Assembly (NCBI RefSeq): GCF_011193355.1
Contig: NZ_CP049780.1
Span: 2,718,069 to 2,782,068, forward strand
Length of the DNA: 64,000 nucleotides
Origin: Streptomyces sp. JB150
Lineage (GTDB): Bacteria; Actinomycetota; Actinomycetes; Streptomycetales; Streptomycetaceae
Reading direction: 5' to 3'
The notes beneath the pieces were generated by a model. That model was not told where the DNA came from. It did no database searches and was given only the letters and a program-made list of their open reading frames with translations. Positions 52,050 through 60,539 of this stretch are shown one piece after another. The translations under genes and the position numbers were made by a program. Every line of letters starts with the position of its first letter. The stretch's first letter is position 1.

Positions 52050-53168
52050 TCACCCGCCCGTCTCCCCCCGCCCCGCGCAGAACGCCACCGTCAGGTCCTT
52101 CACGAGCGCCTTCCGCTCGTAGTCGTCCAGCTCCACCAGGCCGCGCATGGTCAGCCGGGTCACCGTGTCCTCCACCGAGTCCACCACCGAGGACAGCACG
52201 CTCGCCCGGTGCCGGGCGTCCAGCGCGGCGATCTTGCGGCGGTGCATCGCGGCGGCGACCTCCGGGGCGTACTCGATCCGCACCGGCTGCACCGAGAACA
52301 CCTCCAGGCCCACCGGTGCCGTGTCCGCCGCCACCAGCCGGGTCAGCGTCTCCGCGGTGGCCGGCACCGAGCCGCCCCCGCCCGGCGTCTCCACCGGCAC
52401 CCGGGCCAGCGCCGCCTCCACGCACTCGCGCAGATAGCCCTCGTGGTCCTCCACCCCGAGCACGGCCCGCGCGGTGTCCCGCACCCGCCACACCACCAGC
52501 ACCACCACCCGCAGCGCCACCCCGCTGCCGTCCGAGGCGGGCATCGGCTCGCTGCGCCAGTGCCGCAGCCGCACGTCCACCCGGCGGCGCAGCAGCAGCG
52601 GGTTGACCCAGAGCAGGCCGGTGCGGCGGACGGTCCCCCGGTAGCGGCCGAACAGGTCCAGCACCCAGGCCCGCCCGGTCCGGCCCCGGGCCAGCCCGCC
52701 GAACCCGAACAGCCCGAGCGCCCCGGCCCCGGCGTACGCCGCCCACTGCGCGGGGCCCAGTCCGGCCGGCGCCGCGGCGGGCAGCCCGAGCGCGGCGACC
52801 GCGAGCGGCGGCAGCGTGCCCGCCCACCAGGAGGTGGCCAGCGCGCCGGCCGCCCCGGCCGTGCCGGCCAGCACGCCCACCGCACCGGGCAGCACCCGGG
52901 CGGGCCGCTCGGCCAGCTCCGGGTCGACCTCGGGCACCGGCCGGGTCCGCGCGGGGGCGGGGCGCCGCAGCCGCGGCTGTTCGCCGGTGCCCTGCCGGCG
53001 GCCGACCACGGCCGGCCTGAGCGGCACCGGCGCCGGGTCGGGGTCGTCCCGGAAGAGCAGGTGGACGGGGATCTCGGTGGTCGCCTCGTTCTGGATGAGG
53101 CGGCCCGGGCGGACTGTGCCGCCGTCGGTGCCGCCGGGGTCGGGCGTCTGTGCAGGGGTCGTACTCAT
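52050..53168 (-). CDS. SPFH/Band 7 domain membrane protein
   Basis: 372 residues from ATG 53168 with GGAGG 6 bases upstream. A Pro/Arg-rich cytoplasmic head precedes two hydrophobic segments at about 95-140. The SPFH domain follows (RGTVRRTGLLWVNPLLLRRR, ALRVVVLVVWRVRDTARAVL, VFSVQPVRIEYAPEVAAAMH, RRKIAALDARH). Such proteins form membrane microdomain rings and may scaffold proteases or stress responses; the role here is unknown. It is downstream of the cell-wall hydrolase-like gene in the same direction. Confidence 0.87.
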   Translation of the reverse strand: MSTTPAQTPDPGGTDGGTVRPGRLIQNEATTEIPVHLLFRDDPDPAPVPLRPAVVGRRQGTGEQPRLRRPAPARTRPVPEVDPELAERPARVLPGAVGVLAGTAGAAGALATSWWAGTLPPLAVAALGLPAAAPAGLGPAQWAAYAGAGALGLFGFGGLARGRTGRAWVLDLFGRYRGTVRRTGLLWVNPLLLRRRVDVRLRHWRSEPMPASDGSGVALRVVVLVVWRVRDTARAVLGVEDHEGYLRECVEAALARVPVETPGGGGSVPATAETLTRLVAADTAPVGLEVFSVQPVRIEYAPEVAAAMHRRKIAALDARHRASVLSSVVDSVEDTVTRLTMRGLVELDDYERKALVKDLTVAFCAGRGETGG

Positions 53169-53270
53169 GCGTGCCTCCAGCCTCCGCGCCAGATGCGTCA
53201 CAGATGGGCCGTACGGGTCGTCCGTACCGGGGTCGTGCGGGGTGGGCGTACGAGGTGGTCGTACGGGTGG

Positions 53271-54614
53271 TCAGGAGAAGAGCCGGCGCCACGTCTCCGG
53301 GCCGGGGTAGCCGTCCGCCGCGCCGCCGCGCCAGCCCTGGGCGCGCTGGAAGGCCTCGACGTTGCGCCGGTCCGCCTCGCCCCAGAGGGGTCCGGGCCCG
53401 GTGGTGTAGTACCGGCCGAACCCCTTCTTCACGAGCTGCCGGCCGAGCAGCGTGACGTACTCGTTGCGGGCGCCCGGCCGGAACATCGCCCGGCCGGGGA
53501 AGGCCGGGACCCGCCCCGCCTGGGCCCCTGACACGCCCGCCGTCCCCGCGGTGACGTCCCGGCCCCGGCCGCTGATCAGCAGGTCCCAGGTCTTCGGTCC
53601 GGGCAGCCCGTCCGCCGCCGCGCCCGTCCAGCCCTGGGCCAGCTGGAACGCCTGGGTCGCCCTGCGGTCGGCCTCGGTCCAGCGCGGGCCGGGCCCCGAG
53701 GCGTAGAAGCGCCCGGCGCCGCGCTGGACCAGCATCCGGCCGAGGAGGGTGACGTACGGGTTGTTCGCGCCGGGACCGAAGTAGGCCACACCGGGGAAGG
53801 GCGTGGCCACCGAGCCGCCCCCGCCTCCCCCGGCCCCTCCGCCACCGCCTCCCCCGGCCGCCCCGCCCGGCTGGGCACCCGGGGTGCCCGACGCCTTCAG
53901 CCCCTTGTAGCGGTAGGCGACATAGCGGTCGGAGTGCGTCCAGTAGGCGTAGGGGGTGGCCTGCCCGCGGGCGTGCGGGCGGGTCGACTCGTAGGCGATG
54001 TAGAAGGAACGGGTGTGGTCCGTCCAGCCGCCGAAGATCACCACGTGGGAGCCTCGCTCGGGGTCCGCCGGATTGTGGAAGAGGAGGATGTCGCCGGGCT
54101 GCAGCTCGTCCTTGCCGATGCGCACGCCGTACTGGTGCAGGGTGCCCGTCCACTCGTTGCCCGGCAGGCCCCAGGCCATGGAGACGAACCCGGAGCAGTC
54201 CTGCCGGTACCCGTCGGCCCAGTACCGGGTCATGCTGTACGGCACCCGCGCCGCGACCCAGGTCTTGGCCCGCCGGATGATCTCCGCCCGGGTGGTGGCG
54301 GGCGCCCTCGCCGGGAGGTTCGGGGTGGCCGGTTTGCCCGCCGGGCCGTGCAGGGGCGCCTTGCTCCCCTGCGGGGTCTCGGGCTCGTCACCTGCGGGAA
54401 CGCCGGGGTGCTGGGGGGCGTGCGAGGCGGCGAGGGCCGGTGCCGGCGTGGGGGCCGCGGCGAGAGCGGCCGCCGTCGCGGCGGTGACGGCCACGGCACG
54501 GGGGGTGAGGGAAAGGCCCCCCGGAGAGGGCGGCAGGGCGCGGCGCGCGGTGACGCAGCCGGGGCAGTCGCAGTCGCGCGGGGGATCGAGCTCTGCGAAA
54601 ACCGGAGTCTCCAT
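53271..54614 (-). CDS. Secreted NlpC/P60- or CHAP-like peptidoglycan hydrolase with two C-terminal binding repeats
   Basis: 447 residues from ATG 54614 with GAGGGG upstream. A cysteine-rich start (RDCDCPGCVTARRAL) precedes a hydrophobic segment at about 35-60. The domain at about 110-250 has QDCSGFVSMAWG (catalytic Cys) and GSHVVIFGGW (His), as in NlpC/P60 or CHAP amidases. A poly-glycine stretch of about 20 residues then leads to two repeats of about 75 residues (YFGPGANNPYVTLLGRMLV and FRPGARNEYVTLLGRQLV) that end in GPKTWDLL and GPETWRRL; these are peptidoglycan-binding-like modules. Probably cell-wall associated. Confidence 0.83.
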   Translation of the reverse strand: METPVFAELDPPRDCDCPGCVTARRALPPSPGGLSLTPRAVAVTAATAAALAAAPTPAPALAASHAPQHPGVPAGDEPETPQGSKAPLHGPAGKPATPNLPARAPATTRAEIIRRAKTWVAARVPYSMTRYWADGYRQDCSGFVSMAWGLPGNEWTGTLHQYGVRIGKDELQPGDILLFHNPADPERGSHVVIFGGWTDHTRSFYIAYESTRPHARGQATPYAYWTHSDRYVAYRYKGLKASGTPGAQPGGAAGGGGGGGAGGGGGGSVATPFPGVAYFGPGANNPYVTLLGRMLVQRGAGRFYASGPGPRWTEADRRATQAFQLAQGWTGAAADGLPGPKTWDLLISGRGRDVTAGTAGVSGAQAGRVPAFPGRAMFRPGARNEYVTLLGRQLVKKGFGRYYTTGPGPLWGEADRRNVEAFQRAQGWRGGAADGYPGPETWRRLFS

Positions 54615-54789
54615 GCGATTCCCCTCACACTCCTGGCGGGAATGTCCACACTTGTGCACGTTGATCAGTTTCACAACTGTCGCCGCGGCTCGCATGTTGA
54701 CGGTCCGAACGATGTACGGGCGGGCCGGACCCCGGACCGGCGACTGTCATGCACAGGACGGGCGGTCAGGAGCACCCCCGGACGTCCTG

Positions 54790-54795
54790 TAGAGT
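54790..54795 (+). promoter_or_regulatory. Probable -10 element of tRNA-Lys copy 3
   Basis: TAGAGT lies 15 bases before the tRNA 5' end, preceded by AGGAGCACCCCCGG, a match to the sequence before the other plus-strand tRNA genes in this window. Confidence 0.45.
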
Positions 54796-54810
54796 TATCG
54801 ACGTCAGCAG

Positions 54811-54884
54811 GCGCCGCTAGCTCAGTTGGTTAGAGCAGCTGACTCTTAATCAGCGGGTCCGGGGTTCGAGTCCCTGGCGGCGCA
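54811..54884 (+). tRNA. tRNA-Lys (anticodon CTT), copy 3
   Basis: Identical 74-base sequence to copies 1 and 2; CCA is not encoded. Confidence 0.97.
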
Positions 54885-54892
54885 CAGACGGA

Positions 54893-54925
54893 AAAAGGCC
54901 CCTCGCTTCAGGCGAGGGGCCTTTT
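54893..54925. terminator. Terminator after tRNA-Lys copy 3
   Basis: AAAAGGCCCCTCGC and GCGAGGGGCCTTTT form a 14-base perfect stem around TTCAG, ending in a T run. Confidence 0.9.
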
Positions 54926-55263
54926 CGTTGTCGTTCGCACGGACGATCGAAGGTGTGGTGCGGGGCGTGAACCAAAGACAGGGAAGAAGCACGCCGAGGC
55001 ATTGAACGAAACACCTTCGCCATCCGTACGCATTCGTGCACGACTGGCCACAAGCGCACCATCACATGCCATCATGCGCACCAATGAGCGCGTATAGCCG
55101 GTAAATACCGTGTATCGCGTCTTGCGATCATGCTGAACGCCGTAGAACCCTGGCTCTCAAGAGGCCGCGGATACGCGCCAATTGGGGGGCAGGGAAATCC
55201 GGTTGCCGGTTCTGGCGGGGAGAAGGGGGCCCCGGTTCATGAAGCGATGCCGAGGGGGGCATC

Positions 55264-55413
55264 ATGCAACCGGAAGCTCGCAGTTCCATGTCTATAGGGT
55301 GTGGACCATGTGGTGAACTGCGGCGCACCACTGACACGCCCGGGAAGGTCGAGGGGGACCGGAACGGGCGAAGGAACCGACTGACACGCGCTGACCCGCG
55401 TGTGGGGGGATGA
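55264..55413 (+). CDS. Possible 49-residue leader ORF upstream of cslA
   Basis: ATG 55264 follows GAGGGGGG by 4-5 bases. The frame runs 49 codons to a TGA whose last base is three bases before the cslA ATG, so ribosomes could pass directly to cslA. The peptide contains a CGPC motif (SIGCGPCGELRRTTD). Third-position GC is lower than in neighbouring genes, which argues against a conserved protein; a translated leader or chance frame are alternatives. Confidence 0.3.
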   Translation: MQPEARSSMSIGCGPCGELRRTTDTPGKVEGDRNGRRNRLTRADPRVGG

Positions 55414-55416
55414 CTC

Positions 55417-57423
55417 ATGACGTCGACGCCGACGGGCGCCCGGCAGAACTTCGACCCGTCCCAGACCACTCAGCTGAGGGTGCCGGGGCACCGGCTGGGC
55501 ACCACCGGGACTTTCCGGCGCATCAAGAAGACGCTGCCGAAGTACGACTACGAGCACTACAGCCGGCTCGCGGGTCCCCTCACCCAGCCCGACCCGAACA
55601 AGCCGTACACGGTGCAGTACCGCTCCCTGATCTCCCAGGAGCCGCACCGGATACGGGTGGCCCTGATGCTGATGGCCGCGCCGGTGCTCTCGGTGGTCCT
55701 GCTGGTCTGGCTGCTCCAGCCGGAGCACTGGACCGAGCGGGACTACCCGGCGTACGACTTCCTGCCCGCGCTCGACGTCGTCATGCTGGTCTCGATCGGT
55801 CTGATCGAGTTCTTCCGCTGCATGAACGTGGTGTCCAACGCGCACGCCACGCTGGTCGCCCGCGACCCGGTCCCGGTGGTCCCGGAGACCGGCACCAGAG
55901 TGGCCTTCCTCACCTCCTTCGTGCCCGGCAAGGAGCCGCTGGAGATGGTGACGAAGACCCTGGAGGCGGCCGTGCGGATCCGCCACCGGGGCGTGATGCA
56001 CGTCTGGCTGCTCGACGAGGGCGACGACCCGGAGGTCAAGGAGGTCTGCGCCCGGCTCGGCGTGCGCCACTTCTCCCGCAAGGGCGTCGCGAAGTGGAAC
56101 CAGGCCAAGGGACCGCACCGCGCCAAGACCAAGCACGGCAACTACAACGCCTGGCTCGACGCGCACGGCGACGACTACGACTACTTCGCCTCCGTCGACA
56201 CCGACCACGTGCCGCTGCCCAACTACCTGGAGCGGATGCTCGGCTTCTTCCGCGACCCGGACGTCGGCTTCGTCATCGGCCCGCAGGTGTACGGCAACTA
56301 CGACAACTTCGTCACCAAGGCCGCCGAGTCGCAGCAGTTCCTCTTCCACGCGCTGATCCAGCGGGCCGGCAACCGCTACGGCGGCCCCATGTTCGTCGGC
56401 ACCTCCAACGCGGTGCGCATCAAGGCGCTCAAGCAGATCGGCGGCCTGTACGACTCGATCACCGAGGACATGGCCACCGGCTTCGAGATGCACCGCCACA
56501 AGAACCCGGCCACCGGCCGCAAGTGGAAGTCGGTCTACACCCCGGACGTGCTCGCCGTCGGCGAGGGCCCGAGCGCCTGGACGGACTTCTTCACCCAGCA
56601 GATGCGCTGGTCGCGCGGCACGTACGAGACGATCCTCAAGCAGTACTGGAAGGGCTGGTACTCGCTGCCGCCGAGCAAGCTCTTCAACTACACGATGATG
56701 ATCATCTTCTACCCGATGTCCGCCCTGAACTGGATCCTGGCGGCGCTCAGCTGCGCCCTGTTCCTGGGCCTGGGCGCCTCGGGTGTGAACATCGACCCCA
56801 CCGTGTGGCTGATGCTCTACGGCAACGCGTCCGCGCTCCAGATCGGCCTGTACGTCTGGAACCGCCGCCACAACGTCTCGCCGCACGAGCCGGAGGGCTC
56901 CGGCGGTGTCGCCGGCATGGTGATGTCCGCGCTGTCCGCGCCGCTGTACGCCAAGGCGCTGATCGACTCCGTGCTGCGCCGCAAGAGCAAGTTCGTGGTG
57001 ACGCCCAAGGGCGACTCGGCCAGCCCGGACCGCTGGCTCGGCACCTTCCGGTACCACTGGTACTTCATCGTGATCTTCGGCGCCTCGATCGTCGCCGGGT
57101 TCGTCCTCGGCAACGCCCACCCGGCGATGGTCGTCTGGGCCCTGTTCGCGATGCTGATCACCGCCTTCCCCGTCTTCGTCTGGCGTCACGAACTGCGGCA
57201 GGCCAGGAAGAAGCCCGCGGCGAGGCATGCGCGGGCCGCCGCCGAGCCGCACCGGACGCAGCCGCTGCCCATCCCGCAGCAGCAGTCCGTCCCGCAGCAG
57301 CCCGCCGCGCCGCACGCCCCGCAGCCCCGGCCCACCTGGGCCGGCGCCGACGCGGGAAACGGCGGGGACAACGACCAGACCATGCAGATCGCCCTTGGTG
57401 GACTTGGGGGACGTAAGGAATGA
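55417..57423 (+). CDS. cslA: Cellulose synthase-like glycosyltransferase CslA
   Basis: 668 residues; GGGGGG lies about 10 bases before the ATG. It is a GT2 membrane glycosyltransferase making a beta-glucan at hyphal tips. Two membrane segments (about 85-105 and 117-138) precede the cytosolic catalytic domain: LLDEGDD, DTDHVP (DxD), SITEDMATG (TED base) and QQMRWSRG (QxxRW). About five more membrane segments follow. The tail (residues 610-668) is Gln/Pro-rich. The stop overlaps glxA as ATGA. In S. coelicolor and S. lividans CslA is needed for normal aerial growth and pellet formation and works with GlxA. Confidence 0.95.
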   Translation: MTSTPTGARQNFDPSQTTQLRVPGHRLGTTGTFRRIKKTLPKYDYEHYSRLAGPLTQPDPNKPYTVQYRSLISQEPHRIRVALMLMAAPVLSVVLLVWLLQPEHWTERDYPAYDFLPALDVVMLVSIGLIEFFRCMNVVSNAHATLVARDPVPVVPETGTRVAFLTSFVPGKEPLEMVTKTLEAAVRIRHRGVMHVWLLDEGDDPEVKEVCARLGVRHFSRKGVAKWNQAKGPHRAKTKHGNYNAWLDAHGDDYDYFASVDTDHVPLPNYLERMLGFFRDPDVGFVIGPQVYGNYDNFVTKAAESQQFLFHALIQRAGNRYGGPMFVGTSNAVRIKALKQIGGLYDSITEDMATGFEMHRHKNPATGRKWKSVYTPDVLAVGEGPSAWTDFFTQQMRWSRGTYETILKQYWKGWYSLPPSKLFNYTMMIIFYPMSALNWILAALSCALFLGLGASGVNIDPTVWLMLYGNASALQIGLYVWNRRHNVSPHEPEGSGGVAGMVMSALSAPLYAKALIDSVLRRKSKFVVTPKGDSASPDRWLGTFRYHWYFIVIFGASIVAGFVLGNAHPAMVVWALFAMLITAFPVFVWRHELRQARKKPAARHARAAAEPHRTQPLPIPQQQSVPQQPAAPHAPQPRPTWAGADAGNGGDNDQTMQIALGGLGGRKE

Positions 57424-59357
57424 AAGACCGTGCCGGCCGCCGCCGCGCCCGTCGATTCGCGATAGGCACGGCGGTGGTAGTCGCGCTGGCCGGGATGAAC
57501 GGACCGTGGCTCTACCGCTTCGGTACCGAGAAGTACCACCAGTACCAGATCAACCGACCCGAGTACAAAGCGGAGAACGGCCACTGGGAGATCGTCGAAT
57601 TTCCCGAGGAATACCGGCTGAACACCATTCACGCGGCGCTGCTGCGCACCGGCAAGGTGCTGCTCGTCGCGGGGTCGGGAAACAACCAGGACAACTTCGA
57701 CGCGAAGAAGTACGACACCCGGATCTGGGACCCGGTGAAGGGCACCATCAAGAAGGTGCCGACGCCCAACGACCTGTTCTGCACCGGGCACACACAGCTG
57801 GCGAACGGCAATCTGCTCATCGCCGGCGGCACGAAGCGGTACGAGAAGCTCAAGGGTGACGTCACCAAGGCCGGCGGCCTGATGATCGTCCACAACGAGA
57901 ACCCGGACAAGCCGATCACGCTGCCCGCCGGCACCAAGTTCACCGGCAAGGAGAACGGCAAGACGTTCGTCTCCCAGGACCCGGTGCTGGTGCCGCGCGC
58001 GAAGAAGGTCTTCGACCCGGCCACCGGCCGGTTCCTGCGCAACGACCCGGGCCTCGGACGCATCTACGTCGAGGCGCAGAAGAGCGGCGCGAAGTACGAG
58101 ACCGGTACCCAGGACAACTACCGCGTGCAGGGCCTGACCGGCGCCGACGCCCGCAACACCTACGGCATCGCGCAGAAACTCGCCCTGGACAAGAAGGACT
58201 TCCAAGGCATCCGGGACGCCTACGAGTTCGACGTGGTCGCCGAGAAGTACATCAAGGTCGACCCGATGAAGGAGGCCCGCTGGTACCCGACGCTCACCAC
58301 GCTGAGCGACGGGAAGATCCTCAGCGTCTCCGGGCTGGACGACATCGGCCAGCTGGTGCCGGGCAAGAACGAGATCTACGACCCGAAGACGAAGAAGTGG
58401 GCGTACACCGGCAAGGTCCGCCAGTTCCCGACGTATCCGGCGCTGTTCCTGATGCAGAACGGGAAGATCTTCTACTCGGGGTCCAACGCGGGCTACGGCC
58501 CGGACGACGTGGGGCGTGACCCGGGTGTCTGGGACGTGGACCGCAACACGTTCACGAAGATCCCCGGCATGAGCGACGCCGACCGGCTGGAGACCTCCGG
58601 GACGGTGCTGCTGCCGCCCGCACAGGACGAGAAGTACATGGTGATCGGCGGTGGCGGGGTCGGCGAGTCCAAGCTGTCCAGCGAGAAGACCCGGATCGTG
58701 GATCTGAAGGCGGACCGGCCGCGGTTCGTGGACGGGCCGTCGCTGGACAAGGGCACGCGCTACCCGCAGGCGTCGATCCTGCCGGACGACAGCGTGCTGG
58801 TGTCCGGCGGCTCGGAGGACTACCGGGGACGGGGCGACTCCAACATCCTCGAGGCGCGGCTCTACCACCCGGACGGCAACTCCTTCGAGCGGGTCGCCGA
58901 CCCCCTGGTCGGGCGGAACTACCACTCCGGGTCGATCCTGCTGCCGGACGGGTCCGTGATGTTCTTCGGCTCCGACTCGCTGTTCGCGGACAAGGCGAAC
59001 ACCAAGCCGGGGAAGTTCGAGCAGCGGATCGAGATCTACCGGCCGCCGTATCTGTTCCGCGGGTCGCGGCCCTCGCTGTCCGGGGGGCCGCAGACGATCG
59101 AGCGCGGGGAGTCGGGGACGTTCACCTCCTCGGACGCCTCGTCCATCAAGAAGGTGCGGCTGATCCGGCCGAGCGCGTCCACGCATGTGACGGACGTGGA
59201 CCAGCGGTCCATCGCGCTGCACTTCACGACGTCCGGGGACAAGGTGACCGTGACGGTGCCGGAGAACCGGAACCTGGTGCAGGCGGGGTGGTACATGCTG
59301 TTCGTCGACGACGAGCGGGGGACGCCGTCCGAGGCGCAGTGGGTTCGGGTGCCGTAG
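57420..59357 (+). CDS. glxA: Radical copper oxidase GlxA (galactose oxidase-like)
   Basis: 645 residues. A basic start and one hydrophobic segment (RRFAIGTAVVVALAG) anchor it outside the membrane. The Kelch propeller carries the mononuclear copper/Tyr-Cys radical site: Cys121 in FCTGHTQ and Tyr289 in ARWYPT with Trp288 alongside, and copper ligands expected in NYHSGSILLP and the C-terminal AGWYMLFV region. Numbering agrees with what I recall for S. lividans GlxA. It is thought to oxidise the glucan made by CslA during deposition. Translation is coupled to cslA by ATGA. Confidence 0.95.
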   Translation: MKDRAGRRRARRFAIGTAVVVALAGMNGPWLYRFGTEKYHQYQINRPEYKAENGHWEIVEFPEEYRLNTIHAALLRTGKVLLVAGSGNNQDNFDAKKYDTRIWDPVKGTIKKVPTPNDLFCTGHTQLANGNLLIAGGTKRYEKLKGDVTKAGGLMIVHNENPDKPITLPAGTKFTGKENGKTFVSQDPVLVPRAKKVFDPATGRFLRNDPGLGRIYVEAQKSGAKYETGTQDNYRVQGLTGADARNTYGIAQKLALDKKDFQGIRDAYEFDVVAEKYIKVDPMKEARWYPTLTTLSDGKILSVSGLDDIGQLVPGKNEIYDPKTKKWAYTGKVRQFPTYPALFLMQNGKIFYSGSNAGYGPDDVGRDPGVWDVDRNTFTKIPGMSDADRLETSGTVLLPPAQDEKYMVIGGGGVGESKLSSEKTRIVDLKADRPRFVDGPSLDKGTRYPQASILPDDSVLVSGGSEDYRGRGDSNILEARLYHPDGNSFERVADPLVGRNYHSGSILLPDGSVMFFGSDSLFADKANTKPGKFEQRIEIYRPPYLFRGSRPSLSGGPQTIERGESGTFTSSDASSIKKVRLIRPSASTHVTDVDQRSIALHFTTSGDKVTVTVPENRNLVQAGWYMLFVDDERGTPSEAQWVRVP

Positions 59358-59401
59358 CGCTCCCGCGGGGTCGTTGTCGGGTGCCGTAGCGCTCCCGCGG
59401 G
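59346..59401. repeat. Direct repeat duplicating the glxA end
   Basis: A 24-base sequence covering the last glxA codons and stop (CGGGTGCCGTAGCGCTCCCG and four more bases) is repeated exactly at 59378-59401, 32 bases later. It is a local duplication. Confidence 0.85.
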
Positions 59402-59425
59402 TTCGCTGTGGGGTGCGGGAGCGCT
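59388..59425. terminator. Hairpin between convergent glxA and GH6 genes
   Basis: AGCGCTCCCGC in the second repeat copy pairs with GCGGGAGCGCT 16 bases later, giving an 11-base stem between converging genes. Confidence 0.65.
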
Positions 59426-59431
59426 GTGGTA

Positions 59432-59456
59432 CTGCGCGCAGTTCCCCGCGCCCCTA
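59432..59456. repeat. Interspersed Streptomyces intergenic repeat, copy 3 (partial)
   Basis: CTGCGCGCAGTTCCCCGCGCCCCT shares the 20-base core of the element at 5610-5672. It abuts the stop codon of the GH6 gene. Confidence 0.6.
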
Positions 59457-60476
59457 ACTCCTCGATGCCCGGGCGAGCTTCAATGCGTACTCCGGCCACC
59501 ACTCGCCCGCCTTCGGGCCGCCCTTGCATTCGCCGTCCGACTCTCCGGGGCGTTTGATCCACAGGTAGGCGTCGACCAAGGGGTCGGCCGTCTTGGTGGT
59601 GGGGGTCTCGCCCAGGGCGCGGCCCGGGGGGTTGCACCAGCGCTCGTCCGGTTTGCCCTCGGTGTAGGGGCCGTTGCCGTTGCGGCTGGTGTCGATGACG
59701 AAGGGCTTGCCGCCGACCTTGGCGGACAGTTCCTTGCCGTAGGCGATGGAGTCCTGGGTCGTGTAGAAGTTCGAGACGTTGACGGAGAAGCCGTCGGCCT
59801 GGTCGATGCCGGCCCGCTTGAGGGGCTCGAAGATCTGGTCGGGGTGGCCCCAGCCGGCGTTGCCCGCGTCCAGGTAGACCTTGGTGTTCTTCAGGGACTT
59901 CAGGGTGGTGACGGCGCCCTTGAGCAGGTCGTAGCGCTCCTCGTGGTACTCGGGCGCCGTGCAGTTGTCGACCATGTGCAGGACGGCGTCCGGTTCCAGG
60001 ACGACCGTCGCGGGGCGGTCGCCGATGCCCCGGGCGACGCGGTCGACGAACGCGCGGTAGGCGTCGCCGTCGGCGGCGCCGCCGCCGGAGAACTGGCCGC
60101 AGTCGCGGTGCGGGATGTTGTAGAGGACGAGCAGCGCGGTGCGGTCGGCCCGGGCGGCGGCCTCGGTGAAGCCGCGCGCCTGCTCCTCGGGGTTCTCGGG
60201 GCTGATCCACTCACCGGTCGGCTGCTGGGCTATCTTGCGGATCTGCCCGGCCTCGGCCTTCTTGCCGGCCTTCTCGTAGGCGGCGACCTGCCGGGCCGCG
60301 TTGCCGTCCGGGTTGACCCAGAACGGGGTGATGCTCCTGGGCTGCTGGGTGATGCCCGCCGCCGCCCCGTGCGCGGATTCCTCCTCGTCGTCGGAGGAGC
60401 ATCCCGCGATCAGCAGTGCCGCCCCCAGCACCGCCGCGGTCGCCCGCACTCCGGCCGCCCCCCTGCTGCCGTACAT
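59454..60476 (-). CDS. cslZ: GH6 endoglucanase-like lipoprotein
   Basis: 340 residues; GAGGGGGAG lies before the ATG. The signal peptide ends in the lipobox IAGC (Cys26), so the enzyme is membrane-anchored outside. GH6 features: YNIPHRDCGQFSGGG with the conserved Asp and Cys, VVLEPDAVLH with the catalytic acid Asp, GWGHPDQIFEPLKRAG, and DTSRNGNGPYTEG near the product side. It cleaves beta-1,4-glucan with inversion. Convergent to cslA-glxA, it probably trims or releases the tip glucan. The name follows S. lividans/S. coelicolor usage as I recall it. Confidence 0.88.
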   Translation of the reverse strand: MYGSRGAAGVRATAAVLGAALLIAGCSSDDEEESAHGAAAGITQQPRSITPFWVNPDGNAARQVAAYEKAGKKAEAGQIRKIAQQPTGEWISPENPEEQARGFTEAAARADRTALLVLYNIPHRDCGQFSGGGAADGDAYRAFVDRVARGIGDRPATVVLEPDAVLHMVDNCTAPEYHEERYDLLKGAVTTLKSLKNTKVYLDAGNAGWGHPDQIFEPLKRAGIDQADGFSVNVSNFYTTQDSIAYGKELSAKVGGKPFVIDTSRNGNGPYTEGKPDERWCNPPGRALGETPTTKTADPLVDAYLWIKRPGESDGECKGGPKAGEWWPEYALKLARASRS

Positions 60477-60539
60477 CCCACTCCCCCTCGGGTGCAGCGC
60501 TGTTCCCGGCTCAATCCTGGCACAAGTCGCCGAGGCGGG

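Larger units (their letters stand above)
54885..55416. other. Long region upstream of cslA
   Basis: 532 bases. After the tRNA terminator, 54940-55200 is less GC-rich than the surroundings and holds no convincing gene; it probably contains the cslA promoter. The last 150 bases carry a possible 49-residue leader ORF (55264-55413). Confidence 0.5.

Noticed and set aside
55410..57416. 668-residue alternative plus-strand frame over cslA
   Set aside because: Arg/Ala/Gly-rich shadow; the true frame carries the GT2 motifs and membrane segments.
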